Shown here: in pieces, positions 47,240 through 58,835 of the stretch
Position numbering within the stretch: position 1 is the first letter of the stretch
Layout of the letters: every line of letters starts with the position of its first letter
Assembly: GCF_029962835.1 (NCBI RefSeq)
Contig: NC_080574.1
Coordinates: forward strand, 28,494,001-28,558,000
Length of the DNA stretch: 64,000 nt
Reading direction: 5' to 3'
Source of the DNA: Magnolia sinica
Lineage: Eukaryota; Streptophyta; Magnoliopsida; Magnoliales; Magnoliaceae
Translations under genes and position numbers: made by a program
Notes under the pieces: model-generated
Told to the model about the DNA's origin: nothing
What the model saw: the letters and a program-made list of their open reading frames with translations, nothing else
The model's database searches: none

Positions 47240-48125
47240 ATTGATACATAAAACATTGATGGTGGGCCTTGGCTATCCATCACACATCAACATAACCATA
47301 TGTCTATTGCAATGGCTTCATAGAAGCTATGTAATCATCCGTCTCCTTCATCTCATCATCCAAGTACTTGCTTATGATCTCCGGTGAAGTCGGAAGCTTC
47401 ACACCCACTTTGGCTTGTTGCACTTCATCAATCATATTCCTAATATGTGGGTTTGTAGCTGCATTGGCTAGCACATGGTTGAATATATATAAAAAATGAA
47501 ATAAGGTAAACATCCTCTTCCTCACGGTTTGCTTACTCCAAACACCCATCAATCACTTTTGATTTGCACCCTTATTCTTATACAATGATGGATCAGTGAG
47601 TGGGTCCGCCACCCGCATGGTGTGCTATAAAGGTTGTTACATAAAGGTAATGGTAGCAACCGTTACACGTTACAAGGTCGTAACAGTTGTAGCCACCGTT
47701 ATGAAAAAAATGACTTGTAACCGTTGTTAATGGCCCGTTACGCCCCTTGTAAAAGCCATAAAACCCCATAATGGCCTATTACGGGGTAAATACAGGTTTT
47801 TTGGATTTTTTTTTTCAATGTTTCGGGACAAATACATGTTTTTTGAGTTTTGTCCTTTCAATAATTAAAAAAAAGCGACCGTAATGACCGTTATGATCCG
47901 TATCGTAAAGGTAACGGTGGTGGCCATTATGGCCACCGTTACCATTATGGAATACCTTGGCCACCCGAGTGCTTTAGGTTCGACATACACTAGGCTCCTT
48001 GAATTCCCAACTGTCACCCCTACTTCTATCCCTTTTACTATTGCCACCAACACTGCGTCTAGACCCCTCAAACCTAGGCCTAGACTCAGCCCATCGCATT
48101 TGCTCTGTCCCATGATTATCTTCAT
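47240..48125 (-). pseudogene. hAT transposase remnant (DUF659-type N-terminal part)
   Basis: On the minus strand, 47304-47552 reads GVWSKQTVRKRMFTLFHF, then NPHIRNMIDEVQQAKVGVKL. Upstream (48125-47968 and 47607-47560) YEDNHGTEQMRWAE and ADPLTDPSLYKNKGANQ are readable, and downstream near 47270 an MCDG motif appears in another frame. This order is that of plant hAT transposases between the BED zinc finger and the catalytic core. It is broken by at least one stop and one frame change and by the MITE at 47616-47959. The catalytic part is not seen. Confidence 0.8.
47616..47959. mobile_element. hAT-like MITE, family B, 344 bp, perfect 8-bp duplication, inside the transposase remnant
   Basis: Starts CATGGTGTGCTATAAAGG and ends CATTATGGAATACCTTG. 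Flanked by GCCACCCG at 47608-47615 and 47960-47967. Removing it and one GCCACCCG copy rejoins the transposase sequence on both sides. Confidence 0.9.
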
Positions 48126-48249
48126 AGAGGTGTGAAATGCCTATCTATAAGCTAGTATGTCCTGCTACGTCACACAATCACAGGGTATCTAATGTCATGG
48201 TAGTCGTCATCCAGCTTCTCATCTACTTTTCCAAGTGCCCATATTGGAT

Positions 48250-51200
48250 TCAACGATGGTGGGCAAGACTGTCCAACGGGAGCGATAGGAAGATGAGATG
48301 ATTGCTGAAAGCCCTCAACAGAAGCTGCAGGGGAGAAAGGAAAAGAAGGAAAGCAGTGGATATGAAAGGCGATTGCCAACGGCAAGTAGGTGGTCCGAAT
48401 GAGGCCGGATGGGATAGAGAAGGCTTGAGAATCCTTGTAATGGTCATTAGTTGAACAATCGAAGAAGCCACCATTTTGCAGATTCAGTCTTAGCTCGAAG
48501 AGTGCGGCGGTTTGGCAGAGGAGAACTTCATTGTGAAGCTAATAGAGGTGAATGAGGTCTAGATCTCGGTTAAACCTGGTATAGAGCTCGATCAATTGTT
48601 GATTCTAGGAGCAAGATTTAAAGATGGATGGGTGAGACAAATAAGGAGATGGGTGGACAAATTTCTTTTTGGGAAGGAGGTATGGTTTCTCATTTTTTCC
48701 GGGGGGGGGGGAATTTAGGAAGTATTTTTAGAGATTGGGTTATGTCTGGGAGAGGTGGTGGCTATAGATGATGTGATGGAGGATAGTACTGAGTTGGGGG
48801 CGATGGCGACCTGCTGGGGAGAAGCAGATTTAGACAAGGAGTCGCTGATGGTGCACGACTTCAGTGCTCTAGCGGTGCATTGTTTCGAGTCGGCGAGGTG
48901 TGGAAGCTTGCCATTGGTTGTAATGGGGTTGGTGGGGAAAGGGGGAAATGAGGATGAGGTACATGGGGTTCAGAGGGATGTAGGAGTGTGGAAGGCGGAT
49001 ACTCTCGCCCGGAGCTGTGGTTCGGAGCCTGAGCTTGCTGCAAAGGGGACACGTTCTCCCAACTTTAGAGAGGGTCGGGTCTCGGTTTAGGATGTGTGAT
49101 CATAGGAGAAAAGCGGGGTCAAGGCTTTGGATGCCCAATCTGTCTCCAAAGCTATTATCTTGAGGGTTCATCATAATGAGGGCGGCGACGTTGCTGTGGA
49201 GAATACACCTAGCAGGACCTTTCTCAAGGAGAGGAAGGGATGTCTATGCACGGTGCTGATGAAGACCACTCACCTCTTGCCCTCATCTCTCTTACATGTG
49301 CGGTGATATCGGATTTGTCCGCATGATTGATTGAAACTCGCATGCGGACCCGCATCGAGAGATGGCATGAGAGGCTTTTGAGTATTTCTCCTTAAGCTAT
49401 TGATGGCCCTCTGGTGAAGGTCAATGAGGGGGAAGATCCTGAAGGACGACAACTCCTACAAGAAGATGGTGGTAAGGGACTCGAATTGCGATAAGACAGT
49501 GGAAGGGTCTTGTTGGAAGTTGGACAATCTGATGTCAACTGATCACATTATGGAGGAGGTGTTGATAGTCAAACCTCTTGGGGCTACATTGAGGTGGGGA
49601 AGATGTTGCTATCTGCCAGGCCAATGTTGAAATGGTGACAGATGTTCAAGCTGTAGCAAAAAAGGTTAGTAATCTTTTGGAGGAACAACTGCACTGGTCT
49701 AAGGATGTGCTTGAGAGGGTTGGGAGTTTACTGGGCCTATCTTTTGGGGCATGAGATGAGGATGCTTATGCTTTCTTCCAATTTGTTCAAGGTAGAGGAG
49801 CTCTGAGGCAGTAGGATCTTCAAGCTTTGAAGGTTCGGAAATCTCTGAGAGGGTGGAGAGAGCTTCTCAACCTCAAGTGCACGATCAATTACGATTCCAT
49901 AGGTAAGGCTAGTGGGGGAAAGAGAGTCATGAGGGCTAAGATTGTTACTAAATGATAATATTTTCTTGGAATGTCAGGGGATTGGGTTGCAGCTTTAAAA
50001 CAGGTCATGTGAAAAAGACGTGTAAAAAGAGGCAAAAGCTGATGTTCTTGCGCTGTTGGAAACCAAGATCCAATCCATGAACATGGGCATTGTGGATTCC
50101 ATGTGGGGATAAAGCATAGAGAGTGGATTACAATGGATGCTATTGGTGCGGCATGGGGTATTGCTGTAGGCTTGAATTTAGAGGTATAGAAGAAAGAGGA
50201 CAACTCCTCTAGTATTTTTTTTCTTTATCTCTGGTATTATGGGACACAATTTCTGGATGGTGATGCAGTTTTTCTGCACTCTATGGGCCGTGTGTTCTAG
50301 GTCAACGTGATCAGTTTTGCGTTGAATTGAATAGTGTTAGGCAACGCTGGAATTTTTAGTGGTGCGTTGGAGGTGATTTCAAGGTGGTGAGATTTTCATA
50401 TGAAAAATTGAATGGTGGGTGTATCAGCAACATGAAAGGTTTCACAGAATGAGTAGAGTGTCATGAGCTAGCATATCTCCCACCAAGGGGAGCAAAATTT
50501 ACCTCGTCAAATGCGCAAGAGGATCCTATCCTGTCACAGTTAGATAGATTTCTAGTTTTGGTGGAATGAATAAATTCCCACTTGCAGGCCAAAGGGGATT
50601 GCTGAAACCTATGTTCGATCATTGGCCTATTGTGCTGGAAGTTTTGGAAGAAGGTTGGAGCCCAAAGCCTTTCTGATTTGAGATGGCCTGGATGGAGATA
50701 GATGGTTTTGAGCAACTGATTAAGGAATGGTGGGAGTCTTTTTCAATTGAAGGTTTTGCCGGCTTCAAGTTGTCTTGGAAGCTAAAAATGTTGAAAGAAA
50801 AGATAAAACGCTGGAAGAAAGTTCTTGGTGCTAGGGAGGCGGAGTTTGAATCCCTTTTAAAGGAGATGCATGATTTGGATGTCAAAGAAGAGGCTGGTCA
50901 TCTATCCTCAGAGGAACGTGAAAAGAGATCTAGCTTAGCCTTGAGTTATGCAAGCCATATTAAAGAAGAGGAAATCAAATGGAGGTAGTGATCTTGATCA
51001 CTTTGACTAAAAGAAGGGGAGAAGAATACTAGTTTCTTTTATCTCGTAGCTACCGTTGGGGCTTAAGGCAACGAAATAAGCAGTTTGGTAGTTGACGGTA
51101 TCAAGACATTGGTTAAGCTGTAAATTTGCGATTCGATTGTGTCCTTCTATAAGAACCTCTTAACTCGTGATAATTGGAAGAGGCTGTGATTGGTGAAGTT

Positions 51201-52875
51201 TGATTTCCCTTAATTGCCAAGGGCGGTAGTGAAGTCTCTTGAACACCCGATTTCAGAGGAAGAGAGGTTAAAGCTGCTCTAGATTCACATGTAGAGAGAA
51301 GGCCCTAGCTCCAGATGGTTTTCCAATGATGTTTTTCCAAACATTTTGGGAAGTGATTAAAAGGGATGGGATGGAGTATGTGTTGGAATTATATGGTCGT
51401 GATTGTCTCTCAAATGATTTAGGGGTGTCTTTCATAGCTCTCATTCCTAAAGTTGAAAGGACGGAGTCGATAAAAGATTTTGGCCTATAAGCTTGATTGG
51501 GGCCCCATATAAAATTATTGCTTAAGTCCCGGCACTTCGATTTCAGATAGTGATTGGGGCTCTTATTTTGTTATGCGGATGTGGCCACGGTGGATAATCT
51601 TCGACTTATTTGACATTTGTGGGATAAAGATTATTCAAAGAATTGAGAGGAAGCTTTCGGATTGGAAGGGCTGTTATTTATCTTTAGGGGGTTGTTAACC
51701 CTCATTAAAACAACTTTCTCTAATATGTTGGTGTATTTTATGTTGTTATTTAAATGCCCCAAGTTAGTGTTGGATAGGTTGGAAAAATTAAGAAGAGATT
51801 TCTTTTAGCAAGGGGAGGGAGAGAAAGAAGTTCCATCTTTGTAAGTGGGATGAGGTGTGCAAGTTAATTGTCGATGGTGGGGTAGGTGTGAAGGATTTGG
51901 AATCCATGAATATGTTGCTGCTTGGGAAGCAACTTTGGAGATTTGGCACCGAATTAGGAAGGCTGTGGAGGGAGACTATTGCAAGCAAATATAGTGTGCA
52001 GGAGGGGGGTGGGAAGTGAGAGATCATCTCGATATTGCGCATCTAGTATTTGGAAAGCAATCATTTTGGTTGATCAGGTTTATTTCTGTGCAAAGCTGGT
52101 TGTTGTAATGTGATGGATGTGTGGTTTGGTCCCCTCTTTTGTTGTAGAGATATATGACAGACGAGGAGATTATAGAGTTTGCTTGTCTATTGGACAGATT
52201 GATGATCGTGGCTCTGTTGGCTCATGATGAGGATTCGATGGTTTGGCATGCCCACAGTTTAGGCGGTATTTCCGTTTGATCCTTCTTCAAGTTGATCCGT
52301 GGAGTGCCACACCTTAATTCTTTTCTGTATTACTTGTGATTATATGGATCCCCTCCAAGGGTGTCTCGGCTTTCGTTTGATTAGTGGGAAGAAAGAGAGT
52401 GCTAACTATTGATAATCTGCAAAGAAGATCCCTAGTCCTCCCTAACATATGTTTGATGTGTATGAGAGTGGATTACCTCTTTATTCACTACATGTTTGCC
52501 TGGAAGGTGTGGGACCATTTCTTTGAAGTTTTTCATACTGGTTGGATGATGCTAGAATTCGTTGTGGATTTATTATGGGTTTGGCATGGAGGCGGGGTTG
52601 GCAAAGTGGGGAAAATTGTGGAGATTGATTATCATGGCGATTTTTTTTGGTCATTTGGGGGAACACAATAGACTGTTTTGGTAATAGAAGCTCTTCGCCT
52701 CCTGAGGTCATTATGGAAATTAAGTGTAATGTAATGGGTTGGGTTTCTTATGTAAAAGCCTTTAAATATGTTAATCTCTCCTCTTTTGAGTTGTAGAGTT
52801 GGGTTGTATTCTTTTGCGCTTTTGCGTGTTTTCTAATAAATTTCAGTTATCTATCTCTCTCAAAAAAAGAAGCTA
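48250..52875 (+). mobile_element. L1-type LINE, near full length, decayed
   Basis: An ORF1-like region (about 48500-49900) precedes ORF2. ORF2 begins at about 49955 with endonuclease sequence IIFSWNVRGLG, followed by ADVLALLETK near 50040 and SQLDRFLV near 50540. Reverse transcriptase traces (PISLIGAPYKIIA at about 51480) and the zinc-binding region (RVLTIDNLQRRSLVLPNICL, 52393-52452) follow. The end has TAATAAATTTCAG and a short A tract at 52864. Many stops and frameshifts. The start is approximate. Confidence 0.8.
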
Positions 52876-53658
52876 AAATTAAAAATTTCTCACCTCTGGG
52901 GTTTTGTCCCAAAATACCTATCTGATGACAATTTCTTTACCATCTAGTGTTTCAATGCAAAATACTTTAAGTGGAGTGGTTGAAACACATCTATGAAAAG
53001 ATTAAAAATTGGCCCAAAAAAGTTTTTTTAAAGAAAAAAAATATATTTTCTTAAGAATTTTCAGCAACATACATTGTCATCGTAATACTTGCGAAACATT
53101 GCGAGTAGTGAGCGATGTCATGTATTTAAACAATAAGATGAGTGCTAATATATCATGATAAATTTGATATTGTGGTACGTCGCATATATCTGCTGTAAAT
53201 ATATTACTTCTAGAGTGTTTTGTAACGTTGACCCAACAATGCCAAGAGGGATCTTCGATGCATAACTGTTGTATTCTTATTCTATTCTTGCTCTAACAAA
53301 ATTCCTTTATGGGTACCTACTTTGTGAGAAAATTCTTAATCCTTTTTGCCATGTTGGCAATGGGCCTTCTTACCACTAAAGATGCAGGCGTGAGTGTGTT
53401 AGTAGCTAGGTTGTTTTGGTAGAGGTAGTTACTAGAAGTGCTTCCCTCCAGAAGCACGAGTGGAACGAGTGTGTAGGTGTTTTAGTCGCGTGAGGTCAGT
53501 GTGTTTAAGGCGCGTGGTAAGTGACGAAAGCGTTAGCGACCGGTTAGTTGCTAAGGTGAAGAAGGTCCTTTAAGGCACAAGTGTAGGTAAGTGATGGTAG
53601 CGCGTTCCTAAGGTAAGGGACTTTGAGGTAAGGAGAGTGTAACGAAGTGCTTCCCGAA
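52876..53658. other. Intergenic, no gene seen
   Basis: AT-rich, then from about 53400 a G-rich stretch with short internal repeats (AAGTGCTTCCC at 53438 and 53646) and a small hairpin (GTGCTTC...GAAGCAC, 53439-53458). Origin unknown. It is not rRNA although it borders one. Confidence 0.45.
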
Positions 53659-53897
53659 GAGCTGACATTGAGGTGCCAAACCTTCCTGTCGATGCGAACC
53701 CTTGGGGAAGATCAACCTGTTATCCCTAGAGTAACTTTTATCCATTGAGCAACGGCCCTTCCACTCGGCACCGTCGGATCACTAAGGCCGACTTTCGTCC
53801 CTGCTCGACGAGTGGGTCTTCCAGTCAAGCTCCCTTCTGCCTTTGCACTTGAGGGCCAATCTCTGTCCGGGCCGAGGAAACCTTTGCATGCCTCTAT
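53659..53897 (-). pseudogene. Plastid 23S rRNA fragment in the nucleus (NUPT)
   Basis: The plus strand is the antisense of the conserved 3' part of plastid 23S rRNA: GAGGTGCCAAACCTTCC, CCTGTTATCCCTAGAGTAAC, CGGCACCGTCGGATCACTAA, GAGGAAACCTTTGCA. Several differences from the plastid sequence as I remember it are CG to TG or CA changes, as expected for methylated nuclear DNA. About 240 bp, not functional. Confidence 0.9.
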
Positions 53898-54394
53898 TCA
53901 TCTCTTTGTTATCTCCCAACAAGGAGTATGAAGTTATTTGACAGTTTTTTTAAACCTCTTTTAAAGGATTGATACCTCAATACCCAAGTAAATCACCAAT
54001 ACTTATGGAAATGTGCCCAAATCCTTGTTTCCTTGTAATAGTGAATGAAGAGATGGACTGTTTCGTCCTCCTTGATGTTGTTGATTTTTTTTGAAAAATG
54101 TAAAAAATATAAGAAATTAAGGGTAACTTTCCTAAGTTAATAGATAACTAATTTTACATATTTAAAATATATTTGAGAGAAATAAAATCAATTAAACATC
54201 AAGTGCTTAAATCTTGATCTTCCAACTTCCAAGAGGGGGAGAGAGAGAGATTAAGACCACTTGGAATTAAGAGATGTAAGATAAGAAGAGAGCAAGAGAG
54301 TTTTGGAGTGAGAGTATTGCAAATGGGGGAGGTTTGGAAGCCTTTTTTAAAAACAAAGTTGTTTAAAAAAAATTAATATGCCAACCGTTGGCCA
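53898..54394. other. Intergenic, no gene seen
   Basis: AT-rich with a short GA tract near 54240. No recognisable unit. Confidence 0.5.
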
Positions 54395-54512
54395 ATGTGC
54401 GATCGCATATGCCACATATGCGATCGCATATGTGCCAGATTGCATATGCGATCTGCATATGGATATGTGCATATGCGATTGCATATGCGCATATGCGGTC
54501 ACACATGACAAC
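54395..54512. repeat. Cluster of palindromic GCGATCGC / CATATG words
   Basis: GCGATCGCATATG occurs twice and CATATG or GCATATGCG variants at least eight times in about 115 bp. Almost every word is its own reverse complement, so the stretch can form many alternative hairpins. It ends where LINE zinc-binding sequence begins. No element class recognised. Confidence 0.75.
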
Positions 54513-55264
54513 AATGCTCCTTACACATAAAGTGTATTCTCAGAAGACTATGCCCCCTATGTTTAAGATGATTAGGCGTGATAATTTTGTCAGTCACAAC
54601 TGTCCAAGTGAGCACCTCAACTCTTGCCGGAATCAATAAGCTCCACACGTAAACACAAGGAGGCAGATTTGGAAGAGAACTGCCCAATTGAGGGTGCATG
54701 AAAGCCTATCACTGTCCCGTTTGTTTTCCTGTTGTTGTTTTTCTCTTCTTTGCAATTAATCAACTTTCTTTTTTGCAATTAATTTTGAGATGCCGTTTAA
54801 AGAAAAAAGCCCGGCATTGTCCTCTGTCTGAACTTGGTCTGGTATACAACTTCCTCATTGTTGAGGTTCCTTTGAAAATTTATATTTCATACCAACTTTC
54901 TTCCCAACTCTTTCACAACATTTTTAGAAGACACTTTCTCACCATACATGATAGATTTTTGGGAATTTCATCTCAAGACTTCCGTTTTCTCATCCAAATG
55001 TTGTCCCAAAATTCCACCTATCATCTTTCCCCTCACAAAATTTTACACGTCATATCTTTTCTTTAACCACATGTATTGCTCTTTGTGGATGTTTCTCCAA
55101 ACATCCAATCCCCTGCCAACAGTGATGCCTCCCTTGACCTTCTAACTTCCTTCTATTTAATTTAAGTGTTGCTTCCTTTGTATGCCCTTTTCGCACCAAT
55201 GGAAATCCCTTTGGTTTTCACAAGCCTTTTCGCCTTTGAAAAATGATTCAGATTACACCAGGAG

Positions 55265-55382
55265 TAAGGTTGGCAATGGGCCGGACCTGGGCCCAGTAAT
55301 ATCAAAATTTCAACAGTAGCGGCCTGAAAGCCCAGCCCACTGGACCAAATATAGGCCCAGGCCAGGCCTATTGCCAAGACTA
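55265..55382. mobile_element. hAT MITE, 118 bp, first copy
   Basis: Starts TAAGGTTGGCAATGGGCC and ends GGCCTATTGCCAAGACTA, inverted repeats. Flanked by ACCAGGAG on both sides (55257-55264 and 55383-55390), a perfect 8-bp duplication. Confidence 0.85.
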
Positions 55383-55675
55383 ACCAGGAGATCTGAGAAA
55401 GCAGCTTGAGGCCTAATCCCTTCACAAAATTTAACACATGTCAAATCTTTTCTTTTACTGCATGTATCGCACTTTGCAGATGTTTCTCCAAACATCCAAT
55501 CCCCTGCCAACAGTGATGCCTCCCTTGACTTTCTAACTTCCTTCTATTTAATTTAAGTGTTGCTTCCTTTTTATGCCCTCCTTGCACCAATGGAAATCCC
55601 TTTGGTTTTCACAAGCCTTTTCACCTTTGAAAAATGATTCAGATTGCACCAGGAGTGAGGCTGGCAATGGGCTAG

Positions 55676-55774
55676 ACCTGGGCCCTGTAAAATCAAAATT
55701 TTCAACAGGGCCGGCCCAAAAGCCCAGCCCACTGGTCCAAATGTAGGCCCAGGCCAGGCCTATTGCCAGGACTA
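55676..55774. mobile_element. hAT MITE, second copy by segmental duplication
   Basis: Same element and the same ACCAGGAG flanks (55668-55675 and 55775-55782) as the copy at 55265. Its presence here comes from the 391-bp duplication, not from a second insertion. Confidence 0.85.
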
Positions 55775-56100
55775 ACCAGGAGATCTGAGAAAGCAGCTCG
55801 AGTATTATCTGTACACAGGCAGCTTCTTTTCCAAAGTTATTTTCTTTTCAAAACTTTCAACAAACGAATTCCATTTTGATTCTGCATTAGGATTGGCAAC
55901 CGACAGGACCCTGAAATAAGTCATTGGAAGATTTTTTGTTTTGCATCCTAAACTACCTGGCACGGAAGCAAGCCATGCATCCTCGATTTTTATTCCCTCC
56001 ATCTTGCTCTTTAAGAGGTTTATCCTAAGATCCAAGATCACTTAAAAACATCTTAAAGTATAATTAAGAGTTTGCACTTGATCTTTTGATTTGCTGAGCC

Positions 56101-56569
56101 CTTTCTAAATCATCCATACCCAACTTGCTCAAAATAAATAAATAAATAAAATAAAAATCCACTGCTCAAAAGATAACCAATTGAAAGAGATGCAGTCAGG
56201 TTGAGGCCTGGCCATTGATGGTGAAAAGCTGCTTCTAGAAATTCACCATTCTCTTCTTGAGTTCCTCATGATGTTCAATAAACTCTCCGTCCACTGTAAA
56301 TGATCTCGTTTCCTCTTCTTGTAGCATTGGCCATCTGGTGGAAGAAAGACATAATTTGTCCTCTTCAATCAGAACTTCACTTCTCTTTGCATTCCAGACA
56401 TTGGGTTTTAATCTTGAAGAATTGATGCTTTTTACAAGTTAAAAACCCACTCTTTCCATGGAGAAATCTTTCTACCACCCATCTATCAATTTCACATAGC
56501 CTGGAATTAATAGCTGTTTATTTTTGTACTTCTATGGCCTCTGTCCCCAAGACTGTCCCACATTCGAGC
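56101..56569. other. Intergenic, no gene seen
   Basis: No recognisable coding unit or repeat. Confidence 0.45.
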
Positions 56570-56935
56570 AATAGAGGAATATGATAATTTAAGCATGGGT
56601 TTTGCCGGAATCTGTGGAGGCTCTTCTCTAGGCGCGGCATGGAGATGCTGGAAAGGCTAGCTAAGCTATTTGGAGGCTTCTTGTAATGGCTATTCTTTGG
56701 GCGATCTGGAAAGAAAGAAATGGCCGGTACTCTAGAAACAGGAGGTCCGCTGTGAACGGTGATCAAGACAGTTGTGGGTTTTTTCAAGGGTTAGGCTCCT
56801 CGTGTGTATGCACAGCTAAGACTGCCTCTTTCTATTCTATTTTGGAGTCTTAGTATAGCATTGTATTCTTTTCCTGCCTTCTGGCGGGCGTCTTAATAAA
56901 TTTTGTTCTCTCTCAAATAAAAAAAATAAAAAAGA
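56570..56935 (+). mobile_element. L1-type LINE 3' fragment
   Basis: The plus strand reads AILWAIWKERNGRYS near 56695, the end of the LINE zinc-binding region. A tail with GTCTTAATAAATTTTGTTC and an A-rich end follow near 56920. It is opposite in orientation to the remnant at 54499-56100, so it is a separate insertion. Confidence 0.75.
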
Positions 56936-58584
56936 AACAAAGAAACATTCAAGCAGGGATCTTTGGCACACCAGCTTGAAATGCACCTCCCATTCATTTT
57001 TAAGAGGCAGGAGGAAAAAAAAAAAAAACCTGTCCAATCTGCACATGATCGGGCTTTCTTGATTTTTCGACCAAGTGATCATCACCTATCAATGGAAGGT
57101 CAATGAGCTCACGTTAGTTTATTAAATCTGGAAACAGCCTCATGCTATAAATTTAGCAGTGCAAGGCTCCTACTATCAGTGGTGTCTCTCATCAGATTTG
57201 ATGTGACTTCAAACCTGAAGCTTCAGATCAGGTGTCAAGTCATTGTTAACAGTTATTATTAGCGGGGTATAGTTTAGATGTTAAGACATTGTTTTTTTTA
57301 AAAAAAAAAAAAATTTTAAATTTTTTTTGACGGATATTGTTTGTAGTTTTTTGCAGTTGCTTCCTTTATGTCATAAGTGGTGGTAGATCTGATTAATGTT
57401 AACCAATGTTTTGGAATTGCACATGTTTGAGTGAACTCTACTTGTTTACAAGTTTTTCCATGAATTTTATCCCCCTTCGCATTGTGTGGATTTTCTTGGG
57501 GCGTGAAGCAACATTACCTAGATTCCTCTTCTGGAGCAACTTGAGCTGAGATCAATTGACCTGTCTGAGTTCATTAGAGTATATACAGACTTGGCATATG
57601 CTATAGAGGCATGGTTGTAAAAAAGTGTCTAGTGGCTACCAAATCAACCGTATCAGATCTGATTTGCACTAAAACATTCAGACAATATGTATCAATCCAT
57701 TCATGATGTCAGTTGGCATTTATTTGCAACTTTACCAGGCAGAGTCGCCAGATGGTTCCCAGCCCGGGTAAAGGATGTGAGGTGGGCAGCCACTCATCAA
57801 ACTTTTGCCAAGCCATCGTGAGCACTTCTGTTTTGAGCTATTGGTGTAATAGGAATAGTGAAGCTGACTCCAAATAACTGGAACAAGTCTATGATCATGA
57901 TGGTAGGTTAATCCCGAGTTTTATGCATACTACATCAGCGACCTCCCCATGTGTTATGTAAGGGCCAATCGCTGGAATGAGTTATCCACATTTTAGAATC
58001 TTAGTGTCTGTTTTGGGGGTACTTTCATTTTAATTTTTTTTAAATTTTTTTTTTTTTTAAGTTCTTCCCTTGCAACTTCAGCTGTCTGAAAAATAGCACT
58101 CTAGAGTTTTCGCAAAAAATGAGTTTAGGAGACACTGCTTTCCACCTGCCCACACACATGCTCACTGGTTTCACATGTGCAGGGTGCAAACTGCCCATGA
58201 GGTATGCCATGACATGAATATATCATGCCCCATAAATCGCTACCATCCATTTTATGGGTGGGTCACACTGTAGCTGTGAATATGGTCTGTTCGTGAGAGA
58301 ACTGACAGGCGCCGACAGCTACAAGGGTGCCATTGGTCACGTAAATTGGTTTTCTCCTGTCACCCGAACAGGCCCTTGGACTATGTTTGGAAGTTTCTCT
58401 TCTCAAATATTTAAACTGTAGGCAACTGTAAAATAAAGGTCCAATCACAAAGTTCCTTCAACACATAATCAGTGATCTCTGTTGGGAATGTCTCCATTCA
58501 CATGCTGCTGCAATTAGGAGGATTGACACACCATAGTAGGTATAGGCATGAGATCAGGTCAGACATTTTGTGTTTAGAGATGAT
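56936..58584. other. Intergenic, no gene seen
   Basis: AT-rich with poly-A/T tracts at 57295-57330 and 58030-58065. No gene or delimited element. Confidence 0.5.
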
Positions 58585-58835
58585 TAAAAGTAGATTAAAA
58601 AAGTTTATTTAAAAGATAATAAATCAACTCATCATTATAGATCATCCCAGCTATTTGGGGTTGGCTATTTAAAAGACAATGCGCTCCAGAATGTTTTACT
58701 GATAAAAGTAGGTTAAAAAAGTTTATTAAAAACATATTTAAAAGATAATAAATCAACTCATCATTATAGATCATCCCAGCTATTTGGGGTTGGCTATTTA
58801 AAAGACAATGCGTTCCAGAATATTTTACTGATAAA
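58585..58835. repeat. Tandem duplication of about 120 bp
   Basis: TAAAAGTAG(A/G)TTAAAAAAG starts at 58585 and 58703. Both copies carry GATCATCCCAGCTATTTGGG and GGCTATTTAAAAGACAATGC, a block that resembles an RTE LINE tail. Confidence 0.75.

Larger units (their letters stand above)
55024..55802. repeat. 391-bp tandem duplication
   Basis: About 55024-55411 repeats at about 55415-55802. Shared landmarks include GTTTCTCCAAACATCCAATC, GTGATGCCTCCCTTGA, TTGGTTTTCACAAGCC and AGGAGATCTGAGAAAGCAGC. Both copies carry the same small MITE at the same place, so the MITE came first. The copies have since diverged by several percent. Confidence 0.85.
54499..56100 (-). mobile_element. L1-type LINE remnant containing a 391-bp tandem duplication
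   Basis: Minus strand 56041-55805 reads LDLRINLLKSKMEGIKIEDA and WNSFVESFEKKITLEKK, an L1 reverse-transcriptase C-terminal stretch. 54699-54499 reads VLTWTVVTDKIITPNHLKHR, the zinc-binding region. Between them lie frame-broken LINE sequence and the duplication at 55024-55802. The 3' tail is lost at about 54500. Confidence 0.75.

Noticed and set aside
53400-53658. Possible continuation of the plastid rRNA copy to the left
   Set aside because: The sequence does not follow the 3' part of 23S rRNA; similarity stops at about 53659.
54388-54639. 83-codon frame
   Set aside because: Its start is encoded by the palindromic word cluster, and the rest is LINE antisense.
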